A model generated the notes under the pieces. That model made no database searches. It was not told the origin of the DNA and worked only from the letters and a program-made list of their open reading frames with translations. DNA of 64,000 bases from positions 211,273 through 275,272 of the forward strand of contig DATATI010000029.1 of the NCBI GenBank assembly GCA_036268875.1. Reading direction: 5' to 3'. The position numbers and the translations under genes were made by a program. This document shows positions 17,087-25,521 of the stretch, piece after piece. Each line of letters begins with the position of its first letter. The stretch's first letter is position 1. Source of the DNA: Polyangia bacterium. Its GTDB lineage: Bacteria; Myxococcota_A; Polyangia; Fen-1088.

Positions 17087-20000
17087 CTAGAACGTCCACC
17101 GGGCGCCGAATCGAAAGGTGCGCGGATTTGAATAGGCAGTCGGTTTGCCGTAGTTCTGAACGTCGCCGGGGGTCTTCACGTCGACCGCGCCCATCATCGC
17201 GCCGTCCGCATAAACCGGGGTCAGCTTGACGCCCTTCTGGGGAATAGCACAGGACCCACCCGCGCCGGTGGCGCTGAAACAAACGTTCTGGGTCGTATAA
17301 TTCTCCTCGGTCTCGGTGATGTTCTGCAGGTTCAAGAAGTTGAAGACGTTGATCTCCACCGAAAGGGCGTGGTTCTTGTTGAGATACAGCGTGTACCCGG
17401 CCTGCAGATCCGCGGAGTAGTCCCAGGGAACGCGAGGTCCGGTGCCTCGCTGTTGAATGAACGCGAAACCAAGGCCGTAGTCGGGATCGGCGCCGAGAGG
17501 GGTCGTCGGTTGCCCCGAGTGGGCGCGGATCGCGATGCCGGTGCTGATGTGGTGTCGCGCGGCCACGACCCACTCCTTGGCGCCAAAGATCTTGATGCTG
17601 TGACGCTGATCGTTGGGGAGGTAACCGTCGCGGTTGATGGTCAGGCCCTTGGTGTCGAAGTCGGCGGTGTGGTTCGGAATCAGCGCGCCGTCCTGGCTGA
17701 TGAGGCCGCCGATGTTGCCGCGCAGCCACGACAGCGTATAGCTGGCGTTCAGCAACCAGTTGTCCCGGAAGTTCTTCACGAACTGCAGTGTGAAGGCGTC
17801 GTAGTCGCGCTTTGCCTTGGCAAAGTCCGAGGCGACGCCTTCGCCGGGGTTACCGAGAAAGAACGTCTGCAAGCCATCGCGGCTCATGTCCTCGACCACG
17901 TCGCCCATCCAGCGCTTGGTATAGGTCAGCGATGCGCGCAGGTCGGACATGATCTCGTAGTCAGCGCCGGCCACCACTTCGTGCTGGGACTGCGGCTTCA
18001 AGTTGGGATCGATCGGACTGGCTCCGGCGCCGAACGCCACGTACTTCTGGTTCGGGTTGGTGGCGTTGCCTTGCACCTGCGCCACCGATTCGGTGAGGCA
18101 GCCTTTGGGACTGGCCACGATCTGCGCCGGGCCGCAGTTGCTGCTGTAGTTGGCCAGTGTGTGAGGCTCGCCGCTGAGCGCGACGTCCGCCAGATCCAAC
18201 GGGACGTTTTCGTAATACTTGGCGTAGTTGATAAAGATCTTGGAACGACCAGACTGCGTCGGATCGTAGATGGCGCCGAGGCGCGGCGACCATTGATTCG
18301 GCAGCACCAAACCCAGTTGACCACCGTCGGCATAGAGTGCCTGCGTGTCATACCGAACGCCCAGGTTCACGGTGAACTTGTCGACGATGCTCCAGCTATC
18401 CTGAATGAAGCCACCGACGATCAACGACTGTGTCTTCAGCGTTCGACCGTCCAGACCGAGCGGCGTATCCGGCGCGGTGAGAACACCGAACCGAAACTGA
18501 TCCCCGATGGTCCCGTCGTCGTTCTCCAGGTACTGGCGACCACCGCTGTACGATTTGGTGTGCGAGTAGTCGGTGAACTCCAGGCTGAACCCGGCCTTGG
18601 CGATGTGGTGGCCAAGGCCCTGGGCCAGGAACGTCAGCGTGCTGCCGACCTGGTAGCGGTCATATTTCTGCGCGTCCTGCTCGCCTGGGCCGTTCGAATT
18701 GTACTGCGGGCTGACCGGACACAGCACCGTCGTTGCGCCGCCGCCGATGCACATCCCCTGATTTCGCAGCGTCGGGTCCAGGTCCGGCAGGTTGTGGCCC
18801 GCGTTGATCCACTGGATGGTCGGAATGTTCGCCAGCGCATTCGGATTTGAAGAGTTGATCTGCGAACCGTCGCTGGGTAGCAGAGTTTCAGATTGATGAT
18901 GCCAACCGAGCAACGTCTCCACCGTCACATTCTTCTTGGGCGATTCTGTGGTCCACCGCAAGGTCGCGTCGTAGGGATTCGAGCTGAACCGGTGCGCCAT
19001 CGACTGCAGGGTGCCGCCGTTGCTGTCGGTGCTCACTTCCGGTTGCCCGTCGCGCGGGTTGATGCCGTACTGGTTGGAAGCACCGCTGCTGCTGGGCAGG
19101 GCGGAAAAGGTCGCGACGAAGCGGTTGCTGGGATTCGCTGCGTAGGTCAATTTGCCGAACGCCTGCTCGGTCTGCAGGATGGCGTCGTTGTGGGTGGTGT
19201 TGCCGGGCACCTCTTCGGTCTGCGTGAACCCATTCTTCATGATCGGGTTGCCGGCAGCGTCGGTCTGGATGCGGTTCACCGACCGGCGGATGTCGTACGA
19301 CGTTTGCGAGATGTTCAGGCCCACGTAGAACCACAGCTTGTCCTTGACCAGCGGGCCGCCGAGATCGAAGCCCACGTCGCCTTCGTAGTTCAGCTTCGGC
19401 TGGAACAAAACCGACTGCCCCTCGCGCGGGACGGCGTGGCGGGTGCCTTCCAAGGCGCCCGGGCTGTAGTTAAAGTACGCGCCGCCGTGGAAGTCATTGG
19501 TGCCGCTCTTGGTGACGGCGCTGATCACGCCGCCCGTCGACCGGCCGTACTCGGGCAGATAACCGCCGGTGACGACGTTGATCTCACCGACGAATTCGGA
19601 CGACAACGGGGTGCCCGAGATGCCGAAGCCCGGGTTGTTGGTGCTGAGACCGTCGATGATGAAGCTGTTCTCGGCCGCGCTGGCGCCGTTGATCGACGTA
19701 CCGAAGCCAGAGTTGTCGTCGGCGGCGCCGGCCGCGGCGCTGGCCACCGACTCGAAGGAACGCGACGCCGAGCCCTTGCCGCCCGGCGCCGAAACAGGGA
19801 CGCGACGGGTGAACTCGGAGTTCAGGGTGGCGCCGGTCGAGCTGGAACCGACGTCGACGGTCGGGGCACGCGCCACGACGACCACTTCTTCGGCTTGCAG
19901 GGCCTCCGGAAGCAACTCGGCGTTCAATCGGATGGTCGTATCAGAGCGCAGCGAGATCCCGTCGCGGGCCAGCGGTTTATAGGCTTCCTTGTCGAAACGC

Positions 20001-20263
20001 AGCGTATAGGCGCCCGGGGGAAGGGTCGGGATCCGGTAGAACCCGGACGAATCCGTGACCACTACCTGCTCACCTTGCAGGTTGGGGGACGTCGCGGTCA
20101 CCACCACATCGGCGACCGGCGCTTTGGTCGCGGCATCGGTGACGGTACCCGTCAAGGTGCCTTCCCCTTGCTGGGCTTGGGCTGACCGGGCCAGGAAAAG
20201 GCCCGCGGTCACGGAGCAAACAATGAGGCCAAGGCGGATTTTTTTTACTGAAAAGATGGTCAC
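17087..20263 (-). CDS. Oar-like TonB-dependent receptor with carboxypeptidase-regulatory domain
   Basis: About 1058 residues. After the signal peptide (cleavage near ARSAQA) comes a CarboxypepD_reg beta-sandwich (GTLTGTVTDAATKAPV, about residues 30-115), a plug domain with SFIIDGLSTNN and VTGGYLPEYGRSTGGVISAVTKSGTN, and a large beta-barrel ending in RFGARWTF with the terminal aromatic required for insertion by the Bam machine. This architecture is that of Oar, which in Myxococcus xanthus is needed for secretion of the protease PopC. GTG 20263 was chosen because GGGAG lies 5 bases upstream and the signal peptide begins there. It is the first gene of an operon with its own lipoprotein, TonB, ExbB and two ExbD. 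Confidence 0.93.
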   Translation of the reverse strand: MTIFSVKKIRLGLIVCSVTAGLFLARSAQAQQGEGTLTGTVTDAATKAPVADVVVTATSPNLQGEQVVVTDSSGFYRIPTLPPGAYTLRFDKEAYKPLARDGISLRSDTTIRLNAELLPEALQAEEVVVVARAPTVDVGSSSTGATLNSEFTRRVPVSAPGGKGSASRSFESVASAAAGAADDNSGFGTSINGASAAENSFIIDGLSTNNPGFGISGTPLSSEFVGEINVVTGGYLPEYGRSTGGVISAVTKSGTNDFHGGAYFNYSPGALEGTRHAVPREGQSVLFQPKLNYEGDVGFDLGGPLVKDKLWFYVGLNISQTSYDIRRSVNRIQTDAAGNPIMKNGFTQTEEVPGNTTHNDAILQTEQAFGKLTYAANPSNRFVATFSALPSSSGASNQYGINPRDGQPEVSTDSNGGTLQSMAHRFSSNPYDATLRWTTESPKKNVTVETLLGWHHQSETLLPSDGSQINSSNPNALANIPTIQWINAGHNLPDLDPTLRNQGMCIGGGATTVLCPVSPQYNSNGPGEQDAQKYDRYQVGSTLTFLAQGLGHHIAKAGFSLEFTDYSHTKSYSGGRQYLENDDGTIGDQFRFGVLTAPDTPLGLDGRTLKTQSLIVGGFIQDSWSIVDKFTVNLGVRYDTQALYADGGQLGLVLPNQWSPRLGAIYDPTQSGRSKIFINYAKYYENVPLDLADVALSGEPHTLANYSSNCGPAQIVASPKGCLTESVAQVQGNATNPNQKYVAFGAGASPIDPNLKPQSQHEVVAGADYEIMSDLRASLTYTKRWMGDVVEDMSRDGLQTFFLGNPGEGVASDFAKAKRDYDAFTLQFVKNFRDNWLLNASYTLSWLRGNIGGLISQDGALIPNHTADFDTKGLTINRDGYLPNDQRHSIKIFGAKEWVVAARHHISTGIAIRAHSGQPTTPLGADPDYGLGFAFIQQRGTGPRVPWDYSADLQAGYTLYLNKNHALSVEINVFNFLNLQNITETEENYTTQNVCFSATGAGGSCAIPQKGVKLTPVYADGAMMGAVDVKTPGDVQNYGKPTAYSNPRTFRFGARWTF

Positions 20264-20561
20264 GAGGTCTCCCGCAGACGTGTGATGGTTTGAGCGCCCC
20301 CGTCTGCGATGCCTTGCAGCCGTCGTTGCTCGCCGGACACCATTGCCTTTTTTCCCGGACGAGGACGGAGTTTCTTGAGGTGAAGGTGAACTGTCAAGCG
20401 GGCCTATCCCACCCCCGAAGAATAAATACAACTTCGAGCCGAATGATCGATCGCCTGGGCATCGGATCGCCCCGGTTTGGGGGCCCAATTGCCGCATCCA
20501 CCGCATACGAATGCCGCTTTTTTTCGGTCGAATGCGGCGTCGAGGGCGGCAAAGGATTACG
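20264..20561. promoter_or_regulatory. Divergent intergenic region, Ton operon and DUF4091 gene
   Basis: About 300 bases without a gene. It contains the 5' leader of the Ton operon, including a perfect 8-bp hairpin next to its ribosome binding site, and an AT-richer patch around 20417-20445 that could hold the promoter reading leftwards. No Fur box, cobalamin riboswitch or other known element was recognised by eye. Confidence 0.4.
20273..20308 (-). promoter_or_regulatory. Leader hairpin abutting the receptor ribosome binding site
   Basis: CGCAGACG at 20273-20280 and CGTCTGCG at 20301-20308 are perfect reverse complements separated by 20 bases. On the transcript the stem ends directly before the GGAGA ribosome binding site of the TonB-dependent receptor. 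A hairpin here could tune translation or stabilise the mRNA; this is inferred from position only. Confidence 0.4.
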
Positions 20562-22514
20562 GTGGCGGCGGTGAAAATCCGCGCCCGATCAGGCTGGCCA
20601 ATTTCGGTAGCTGCCCTCACCTGGTTAGGCTGCCGATTGGCGTGGGCGGGTGGTCCGCCGGGTGCGCAGGTCGTGATCGTCGACGATGAAATCCGCGTGC
20701 GCCGCGACGACCAGCAGACTGCCGTCGCGACCGGACAGGTCCTACCCCTTGCCGACGGACGGGTGACGCTGACGGCGCTGCGCGGAGAGACGGTCGCCTT
20801 CCAGGTAATCATTTTCGATCAAAGCCCGCTCCCGGGCGCGGCCGCGATCGCGGTTGCTCCGTTCGCCGACCCGAGCGGACCGCGGGTCGAGCTGTGGCGG
20901 CAGCATTTCGTCACCGTCCAAGAACGCTCCCGTAACGAACGCCGGCCCGACGAATCCCTCGGTTGGTCTGCGGGCGCTCGCGCACCGGACGACGCCATGT
21001 TGGGCGAGGTACCGGACGCACTGATCCCGTTGACCATCGACGATCGCCCGCGCCCGTCGTCGACCTGGGAGGCCTTCTGGGTCGATCTGTTCGTGCCGGA
21101 AGCGGCGACGCCCGGGCCGCACGCGACCACCGCCAGCGTCACGGTGGGCGGCGCGCTGAGCGCCCGCTTCACCCTCGCCGTGGACGTCAAGGCGGCCGTG
21201 CTTCCCTATCGCGCGGTCAGCGCGTTTGCCTTTTACGAACCCGCGCGTCTGGAACAACGGATCGGCGACGGCCCGGCAGCCGAACGTCAACTGTGGCAGC
21301 TTCTGCACGCCCATCACCTCGACGCCCTGGCACCGCTGACGGCGGTCGCCGACGTCGATCGGCTGGCGGACGTTTTCAGCGGCGCTTTGTTTTCTGCCGA
21401 GCAAGGCTACGCCGGCCCCGGGATGCATCAGCCGCCCGCGGTGGCGGCGCTGGGTGCGTACGGACAGCTCGGTGATCCGACGCCGGCGACGATCGCAACA
21501 GTGCGGACGATGGTTGAAAGGCTGGCGCGACTGGCGCCGTCATCGAGCGACGCCACCCATGCGGCGGCTCCGGAGCTGTTTCTCTATGCCGTCGACGAAG
21601 ACTGCGCCAGCCCACGCGCCGCCGACTGGAAGAAGGCGCTGGGCGGGCTCGCCCTGGCCCTGCCCGTGGCGGTGGGCCAGACCTGTGCCCAGCCGCCCGC
21701 GCAGCAAGCGGCCGACGTGGCGTTGATTCCGGGACCGTCATTCACGCGCGACCTGGTCGGCGCCGCGCGCGCCGCTGGCCGACGCGCCTGGATCTACAAC
21801 GGCGCGCTGCCACGCACCGGAACGCTGCTGCTGGACGCTCCGCCGCGCGGCTTGCTGGTGAACGGCTGGATCGCCGCCCTGACCGATATCGACCGCTGGT
21901 TCTACTGGGAAAGCACGTTCTGGAATGACGACAACCCAGGCGGACACGGCGCCGTCGATCCGTTCGTCAACCCGGCCACCTTTCACAATCGCGACGGCGA
22001 CACGGCGCTGGGCGACGGGCTGCTGGTCTATCCGGGACGCCAGCGTGCGCCGTTCGCTGGCGATTCGTTCGGGTTCGCCGGCGTGTTTCCCTCGCTGCGG
22101 CTGAAGCTGATCCGGCGCGGCATCGAAGACGCCGGCTATTTGATCCTGGCCGCGCGCGAACACCCGGTCGAGGCGACGCGCATCGCCGCGCAAGCCGTGC
22201 CCGCCCTGATGGACGAAGCCGCCGCCGATCAACCGGCCTCGTGGGACGCCGCCACCGACGAGGGCCGCCCGCGCTTTGCCCGCGCCCGCGCCGCCCTGGG
22301 GGCGCTGATTGCCCGTGGCGATCCCCTGACCGCTGATCAACGCGCCCGCATCGTCGAACGCCTGGCCCGGCAGAGACGCGCCGAGGTGCCGGTGGCGCTG
22401 ACCCGCCGCCAGCGCTGGTCCCGAACCGCCGCGGGTGCCGCCGCGCTGGCGGTGGGGCTGATTGCCTTCGCGCTGGTGGTGGGCCGCGCCCGCCGGGGAC
22501 GCGCGCGCGCCTGA
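20562..22514 (+). CDS. DUF4091-domain exported protein with C-terminal anchor
   Basis: About 650 residues. A signal peptide (to LAWAGG), then two beta-rich regions and a catalytic-like barrel ending in a DUF4091 segment (FPSLRLKLIRRGIEDAGYLILA), preceded by WYWESTFW-like aromatic residues and a YPG turn. DUF4091 occurs in GH123-like putative glycosidases. A C-terminal helix (ALAVGLIAFALVV) with an Arg-rich end (RARRGRARA) would anchor it in the inner membrane, resembling a sorting tail. GTG 20562 has AAAGGA 5 bases upstream; ATG 20511 is an alternative. It stands alone, divergent from the Ton operon. Substrate unknown. Confidence 0.82.
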   Translation: MAAVKIRARSGWPISVAALTWLGCRLAWAGGPPGAQVVIVDDEIRVRRDDQQTAVATGQVLPLADGRVTLTALRGETVAFQVIIFDQSPLPGAAAIAVAPFADPSGPRVELWRQHFVTVQERSRNERRPDESLGWSAGARAPDDAMLGEVPDALIPLTIDDRPRPSSTWEAFWVDLFVPEAATPGPHATTASVTVGGALSARFTLAVDVKAAVLPYRAVSAFAFYEPARLEQRIGDGPAAERQLWQLLHAHHLDALAPLTAVADVDRLADVFSGALFSAEQGYAGPGMHQPPAVAALGAYGQLGDPTPATIATVRTMVERLARLAPSSSDATHAAAPELFLYAVDEDCASPRAADWKKALGGLALALPVAVGQTCAQPPAQQAADVALIPGPSFTRDLVGAARAAGRRAWIYNGALPRTGTLLLDAPPRGLLVNGWIAALTDIDRWFYWESTFWNDDNPGGHGAVDPFVNPATFHNRDGDTALGDGLLVYPGRQRAPFAGDSFGFAGVFPSLRLKLIRRGIEDAGYLILAAREHPVEATRIAAQAVPALMDEAAADQPASWDAATDEGRPRFARARAALGALIARGDPLTADQRARIVERLARQRRAEVPVALTRRQRWSRTAAGAAALAVGLIAFALVVGRARRGRARA

Positions 22515-22516
22515 CG

Positions 22517-22939
22517 TCAGCTTCGCGGCGTGTGCGGGCGCAAGCCTTTGGCGAACAATCCCAGGCCGCCGGCGATGATGCCGAACATGAAGATCGTCGT
22601 CCACAACGACGTGGGGCGAAAATAGATATCCAGGTTCATCAGCACCCCGACCAGGATGAGGGCGATCCCCACCACGATCAGCACCCACCCGATGATCGAT
22701 CGCCCGTCGAAGAACAAAGCGCCGAAGCCGATCAGCAGCGGCATCAACGTGATCCCAAAACTGGTTCCGCCGCTGCCGAAGAACCGCCAGTACGACGTGT
22801 GAACCGTGACGTGGTCGAAGACCAGATAGATCCCGACCGCCATCATCACCAGACCCAGCAAGCACTCGCCCAGGCCGCCCGGCGTTCCGCCGGGACCTTC
22901 GAACCGCCTGCCGCCCATGCTCGCGCCGGTATCGTTCAT
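22517..22939 (-). CDS. Small four-helix membrane protein, unknown function
   Basis: 140 residues with a Gly-rich cytoplasmic start, then about four hydrophobic segments (CLLGLVMMAVGIYLVF, ITLMPLLIGFGALFF, IIGWVLIVVGIALILVGVLM and TIFMFGIIAGGLGLFA) joined by short loops. No catalytic motif is visible. It ends 3 bp from the convergent DUF4091 gene. The spacing to the next upstream minus-strand gene (41 bp) allows a shared transcript. I do not recognise a family. Confidence 0.65.
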   Translation of the reverse strand: MNDTGASMGGRRFEGPGGTPGGLGECLLGLVMMAVGIYLVFDHVTVHTSYWRFFGSGGTSFGITLMPLLIGFGALFFDGRSIIGWVLIVVGIALILVGVLMNLDIYFRPTSLWTTIFMFGIIAGGLGLFAKGLRPHTPRS

Positions 22940-22980
22940 CGTGGGCTCAATTTACCATCGCACCGGGAGCAAGCCGTGCC

Positions 22981-23781
22981 TCAGAAGGCGAAGCGCACGA
23001 CGCCGCCGACGCCGTCGCGGCCAATGGCCGGGGCGAAGCCCAGGTGCGGTGCCTCGGCGCCGGCCGCCGCCGGGCGACCGAGCGCAAAGGTCAGCACCGA
23101 ACCTGCGGCGGCGGCCGCCGCGATGCCGTAGCTGACCCACTGAAAAGTGGCCGCGTGCTGGCCGCTTTGGACCTGGTCGTTGTACGCGGCCGTCGTGATG
23201 GGCGTCGACGATTCGAGATCGCTTTCGATCGAGCGCACCTTCAAGCTGAAATAAATTCCCGCCGCCAGCGCCGCCACGCCCGCGCCGGCCAGGATCGCGG
23301 GCGCGACCAGCGACGGATGCGATCCTTCCGGCTGCATGGCGGGAGCCGGTGGCGGCGGCGCGCTGGGCGCCGGCGGGGTCGGCGCGGGCGCGGGAGGGAC
23401 CGGCGCGGCAGCGGCGGCGTTGCGGGCCTGTTCGGCCTCCAGGTCGCGGATATAGGTATTCACCTGGGCGGCCTCGTCGGGGGACAGATCGGGCGCGAGG
23501 CGGCGATATTCTTTGAAGCGCTCCAAGGCTTCGTCGGTGCGGCCGTTCTGCTGGTAGCAGCGGGCTTGATTGTAAAGCGCGTTGACGTCGCCGGTCTGGG
23601 CGGCAATCTGGGCCAGCAGAGCCACGCCTTTCTCGACGTTTCCGGCCGCGCAAGCGGCCCGCGCCCGCGCCTCGCGCGAATCGGGCGCCGCCTCCACCGC
23701 CGTCGAGACCGACGCCGCCGCCAACGCGCCCGCGGCCAACACCAACCACCATCGACGGCAACGCCTTGCTCGGCTGATCAT
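22981..23781 (-). CDS. Exported TPR-like protein with C-terminal membrane helices
   Basis: 266 residues. After a signal peptide (cleavage near VEAAP) there is a helical repeat region (residues about 35-115, including DVNALYNQARCYQQNGRTDEALERFKEYRRL) typical of one or two TPR units. A Pro/Ala linker follows, then two hydrophobic helices (about residues 158-178 and 210-230) separated by a soluble loop. The layout is common in myxobacterial paralogue families of unknown role; the PEGA gene near 61 kb has the same plan. Its ATG overlaps the stop of the LamG gene upstream, so the two are co-translated. Confidence 0.78.
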   Translation of the reverse strand: MISRARRCRRWWLVLAAGALAAASVSTAVEAAPDSREARARAACAAGNVEKGVALLAQIAAQTGDVNALYNQARCYQQNGRTDEALERFKEYRRLAPDLSPDEAAQVNTYIRDLEAEQARNAAAAAPVPPAPAPTPPAPSAPPPPAPAMQPEGSHPSLVAPAILAGAGVAALAAGIYFSLKVRSIESDLESSTPITTAAYNDQVQSGQHAATFQWVSYGIAAAAAAGSVLTFALGRPAAAGAEAPHLGFAPAIGRDGVGGVVRFAF

Positions 23782-24962
23782 CGCGTTCCCACCATGGCCT
23801 TGGCGGTCACGACGGCCGGCTGCGCGCCACAGGCCAGCGCCTTCATCTGTGTCGCTGACAAGGCCAAATTGTAGACCGCCAGCTCGTCCAATGCGCCAGC
23901 AAATCGATTGGTGATCGCGGTGGCCGGCATCACCGCCGCGGGATCTTCATCACCACCCATCAGCAGCGCGGTCTCTTCCGCACCAAATTGCAGCGCGAAT
24001 GAGACCCGCCCGAAAGTATCGCCGTTGACGAACAGCTCGACGCCGGGGGTGGGCCCGGTATCGGTGTACGTCATCGCCAGGTGCATCCACCTACCATCGG
24101 TCGGCAACGGTTGATTGGCCGTGAGATCGACGTTGGTGCCGTTGGCGGTGTGCAGCTGAGCGCGCAACTGTCCGCCCGCGACACTGAATCGGTAGAGGTA
24201 TCCTTTCGGACCGGCTGCTCGACGGGACAGCAGCGAACCGTCGGGGGGGCTGCCGACGGGAAATTTCGCCCACGCCGACACCGTGATCCCGTCGCTGATC
24301 TTGTTCACCGCGCTGGTGTCGGTCCCCTCGACCGAGATCCAGGCGCCGTTGGTCCCGCCGTGCAACGACAGCCCGGAACCAAAGCGGCCGCTGACCCACG
24401 ACGCCCCGCCAAGGAGAGCGTTCACCGTCGTCACCAGATGATTGACGGACGAATCGTTGATCGTCGGATTGCCGCTGTCTTCGTCGAGCTGCAAATAGAC
24501 GATGAGCCCGGTCGACAGATCAATGACCCCGGACGGCGGCGTGCAGACCGGCCAGTCGGGCGGTGCCACCTCGGCGGCGTCGGGAGGTTGATCGACAGCG
24601 GCGTCCTGGCCGCCGGTGCCTGCCTGGCCGCCGGTGCCTACCGGGCCGCCGGTGCCTGCCTGGCCGCCGGTGCCTGCCGGGCCGCCGGTGCCCTGACCGC
24701 CTTCGCTTGCGACGTCGGACGACGGGGTGTCTGTCTGATCAACGGTGGCGTCGTTGCCTGCGGCGCGAGCGTCGGTGGCGGCGTCGGCGGCGACCGCCTT
24801 CACGCAGGCGCCAGCCGCGCACGCCGGATAGTCGGTCGGACAATCCTGCGGCCCGCTGCAGACGATCTTGTTAAGCGGCAGCGTGGGCGAGAAAGAACAA
24901 CCAAACACGAACGCCGGCACCACCCAGACACCGAAAGCAAGCGCCATTCGCGCCGTCAACAT
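23778..24962 (-). CDS. LamG-fold (jellyroll) surface lipoprotein
   Basis: 394 residues. The signal peptide ends in VFGC (lipobox). A short Cys-containing head (CSGPQDCPTDYPACAAGAC) and a Gly/Thr-rich repeat linker (18-bp DNA repeat) lead to a LamG/concanavalin-like domain from about residue 145. Typical segments are GLIVYLQLDEDSGN, GITVSAWAKFP, WMHLAMTYTDTG and FAGALDELAVYNLALS. LamG domains bind carbohydrate or protein ligands; no catalytic residues are evident. It is translationally coupled to the TPR-like gene downstream and divergent from the OsmC gene. Confidence 0.85.
   Translation of the reverse strand: MLTARMALAFGVWVVPAFVFGCSFSPTLPLNKIVCSGPQDCPTDYPACAAGACVKAVAADAATDARAAGNDATVDQTDTPSSDVASEGGQGTGGPAGTGGQAGTGGPVGTGGQAGTGGQDAAVDQPPDAAEVAPPDWPVCTPPSGVIDLSTGLIVYLQLDEDSGNPTINDSSVNHLVTTVNALLGGASWVSGRFGSGLSLHGGTNGAWISVEGTDTSAVNKISDGITVSAWAKFPVGSPPDGSLLSRRAAGPKGYLYRFSVAGGQLRAQLHTANGTNVDLTANQPLPTDGRWMHLAMTYTDTGPTPGVELFVNGDTFGRVSFALQFGAEETALLMGGDEDPAAVMPATAITNRFAGALDELAVYNLALSATQMKALACGAQPAVVTAKAMVGTR
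24611..24693. repeat. 18-bp tandem repeat in the LamG lipoprotein linker
   Basis: Units beginning CGCCGGTGCC recur every 18 bases at 24611, 24629, 24647, 24665 and 24683, alternating between two close variants. They encode the GGQAGT/GGPVGT six-residue linker motif. Such short in-frame tandem repeats are prone to slip and change linker length. Confidence 0.85.
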
Positions 24963-25004
24963 CGGCGCCTCTCGCGCGCTATGCTGCCGGCAAAGGGAGG
25001 GTTC

Positions 25005-25469
25005 ATGTCAGAGCACAAGGCATCAATTCATTGGGAGCGCAGCGGACCGGACATGTTGAAAGGAAAATTTTCCCGAGAACACACCTGGGTATTTGACGGC
25101 GGGTTAACCGTCAAAGCTTCAGCCTCGCCATCAGTTGTTCCGGCACCGTATTCAAACCCAGCCGGCGTCGATCCGGAGGAGGCCTTCGTCGCCTCGTTGT
25201 CCAGTTGCCACATGCTGACCTATATATACTTGGCTTCCAGGCAAGGGTTTCTGATCGACAGCTATCGTGACGACGCGGTGGGCGTTTTGTCCAAGAATGA
25301 CCAGGGCGCTCTTTGGATCAGCGCGGTGACGCTGCGCCCCCAAATCATTTACAGCGGCGAAAAGCGACCGACTCCCGCCGAAGAAGACGAGCTGCATCAT
25401 CGCGCGCACGAGCAGTGCTTCATCTCGAATTCGGTGAAGACCGCGGTGACTGTGGCGGCGTCCGAATAA
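25005..25469 (+). CDS. OsmC/Ohr-family peroxide-handling protein
   Basis: 154 residues. The two conserved redox cysteines are in LSSCHMLTYIYLA (about residue 68) and HEQCFISNSV (about residue 137), the arrangement used by OsmC/Ohr proteins to reduce organic hydroperoxides. The NPAGVDPEEAFVASLSSCH segment matches the usual NPEEL-A-hxxCh helix. The start is set by a strong ribosome binding site (GGGAGG) 4 bases before ATG 25005. It stands alone between two minus-strand lipoprotein genes. Confidence 0.9.
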   Translation: MSEHKASIHWERSGPDMLKGKFSREHTWVFDGGLTVKASASPSVVPAPYSNPAGVDPEEAFVASLSSCHMLTYIYLASRQGFLIDSYRDDAVGVLSKNDQGALWISAVTLRPQIIYSGEKRPTPAEEDELHHRAHEQCFISNSVKTAVTVAASE

Positions 25470-25521
25470 TTTGCTGAACAAACGGCCCAGCTGGGAGGCC
25501 TGCGGGCCGCGCGCGTGACGT

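Noticed and set aside
15948..17729. 593-residue version of the Ton-operon lipoprotein
   Set aside because: The first 220 residues overlap the receptor gene and are low-complexity shadow translation; the signal peptide begins at ATG 17069.
24611..24693. Short regularly spaced repeats considered as a CRISPR array
   Set aside because: Units are contiguous 18-bp in-frame repeats with no unique spacers, coding for a Gly-rich linker.
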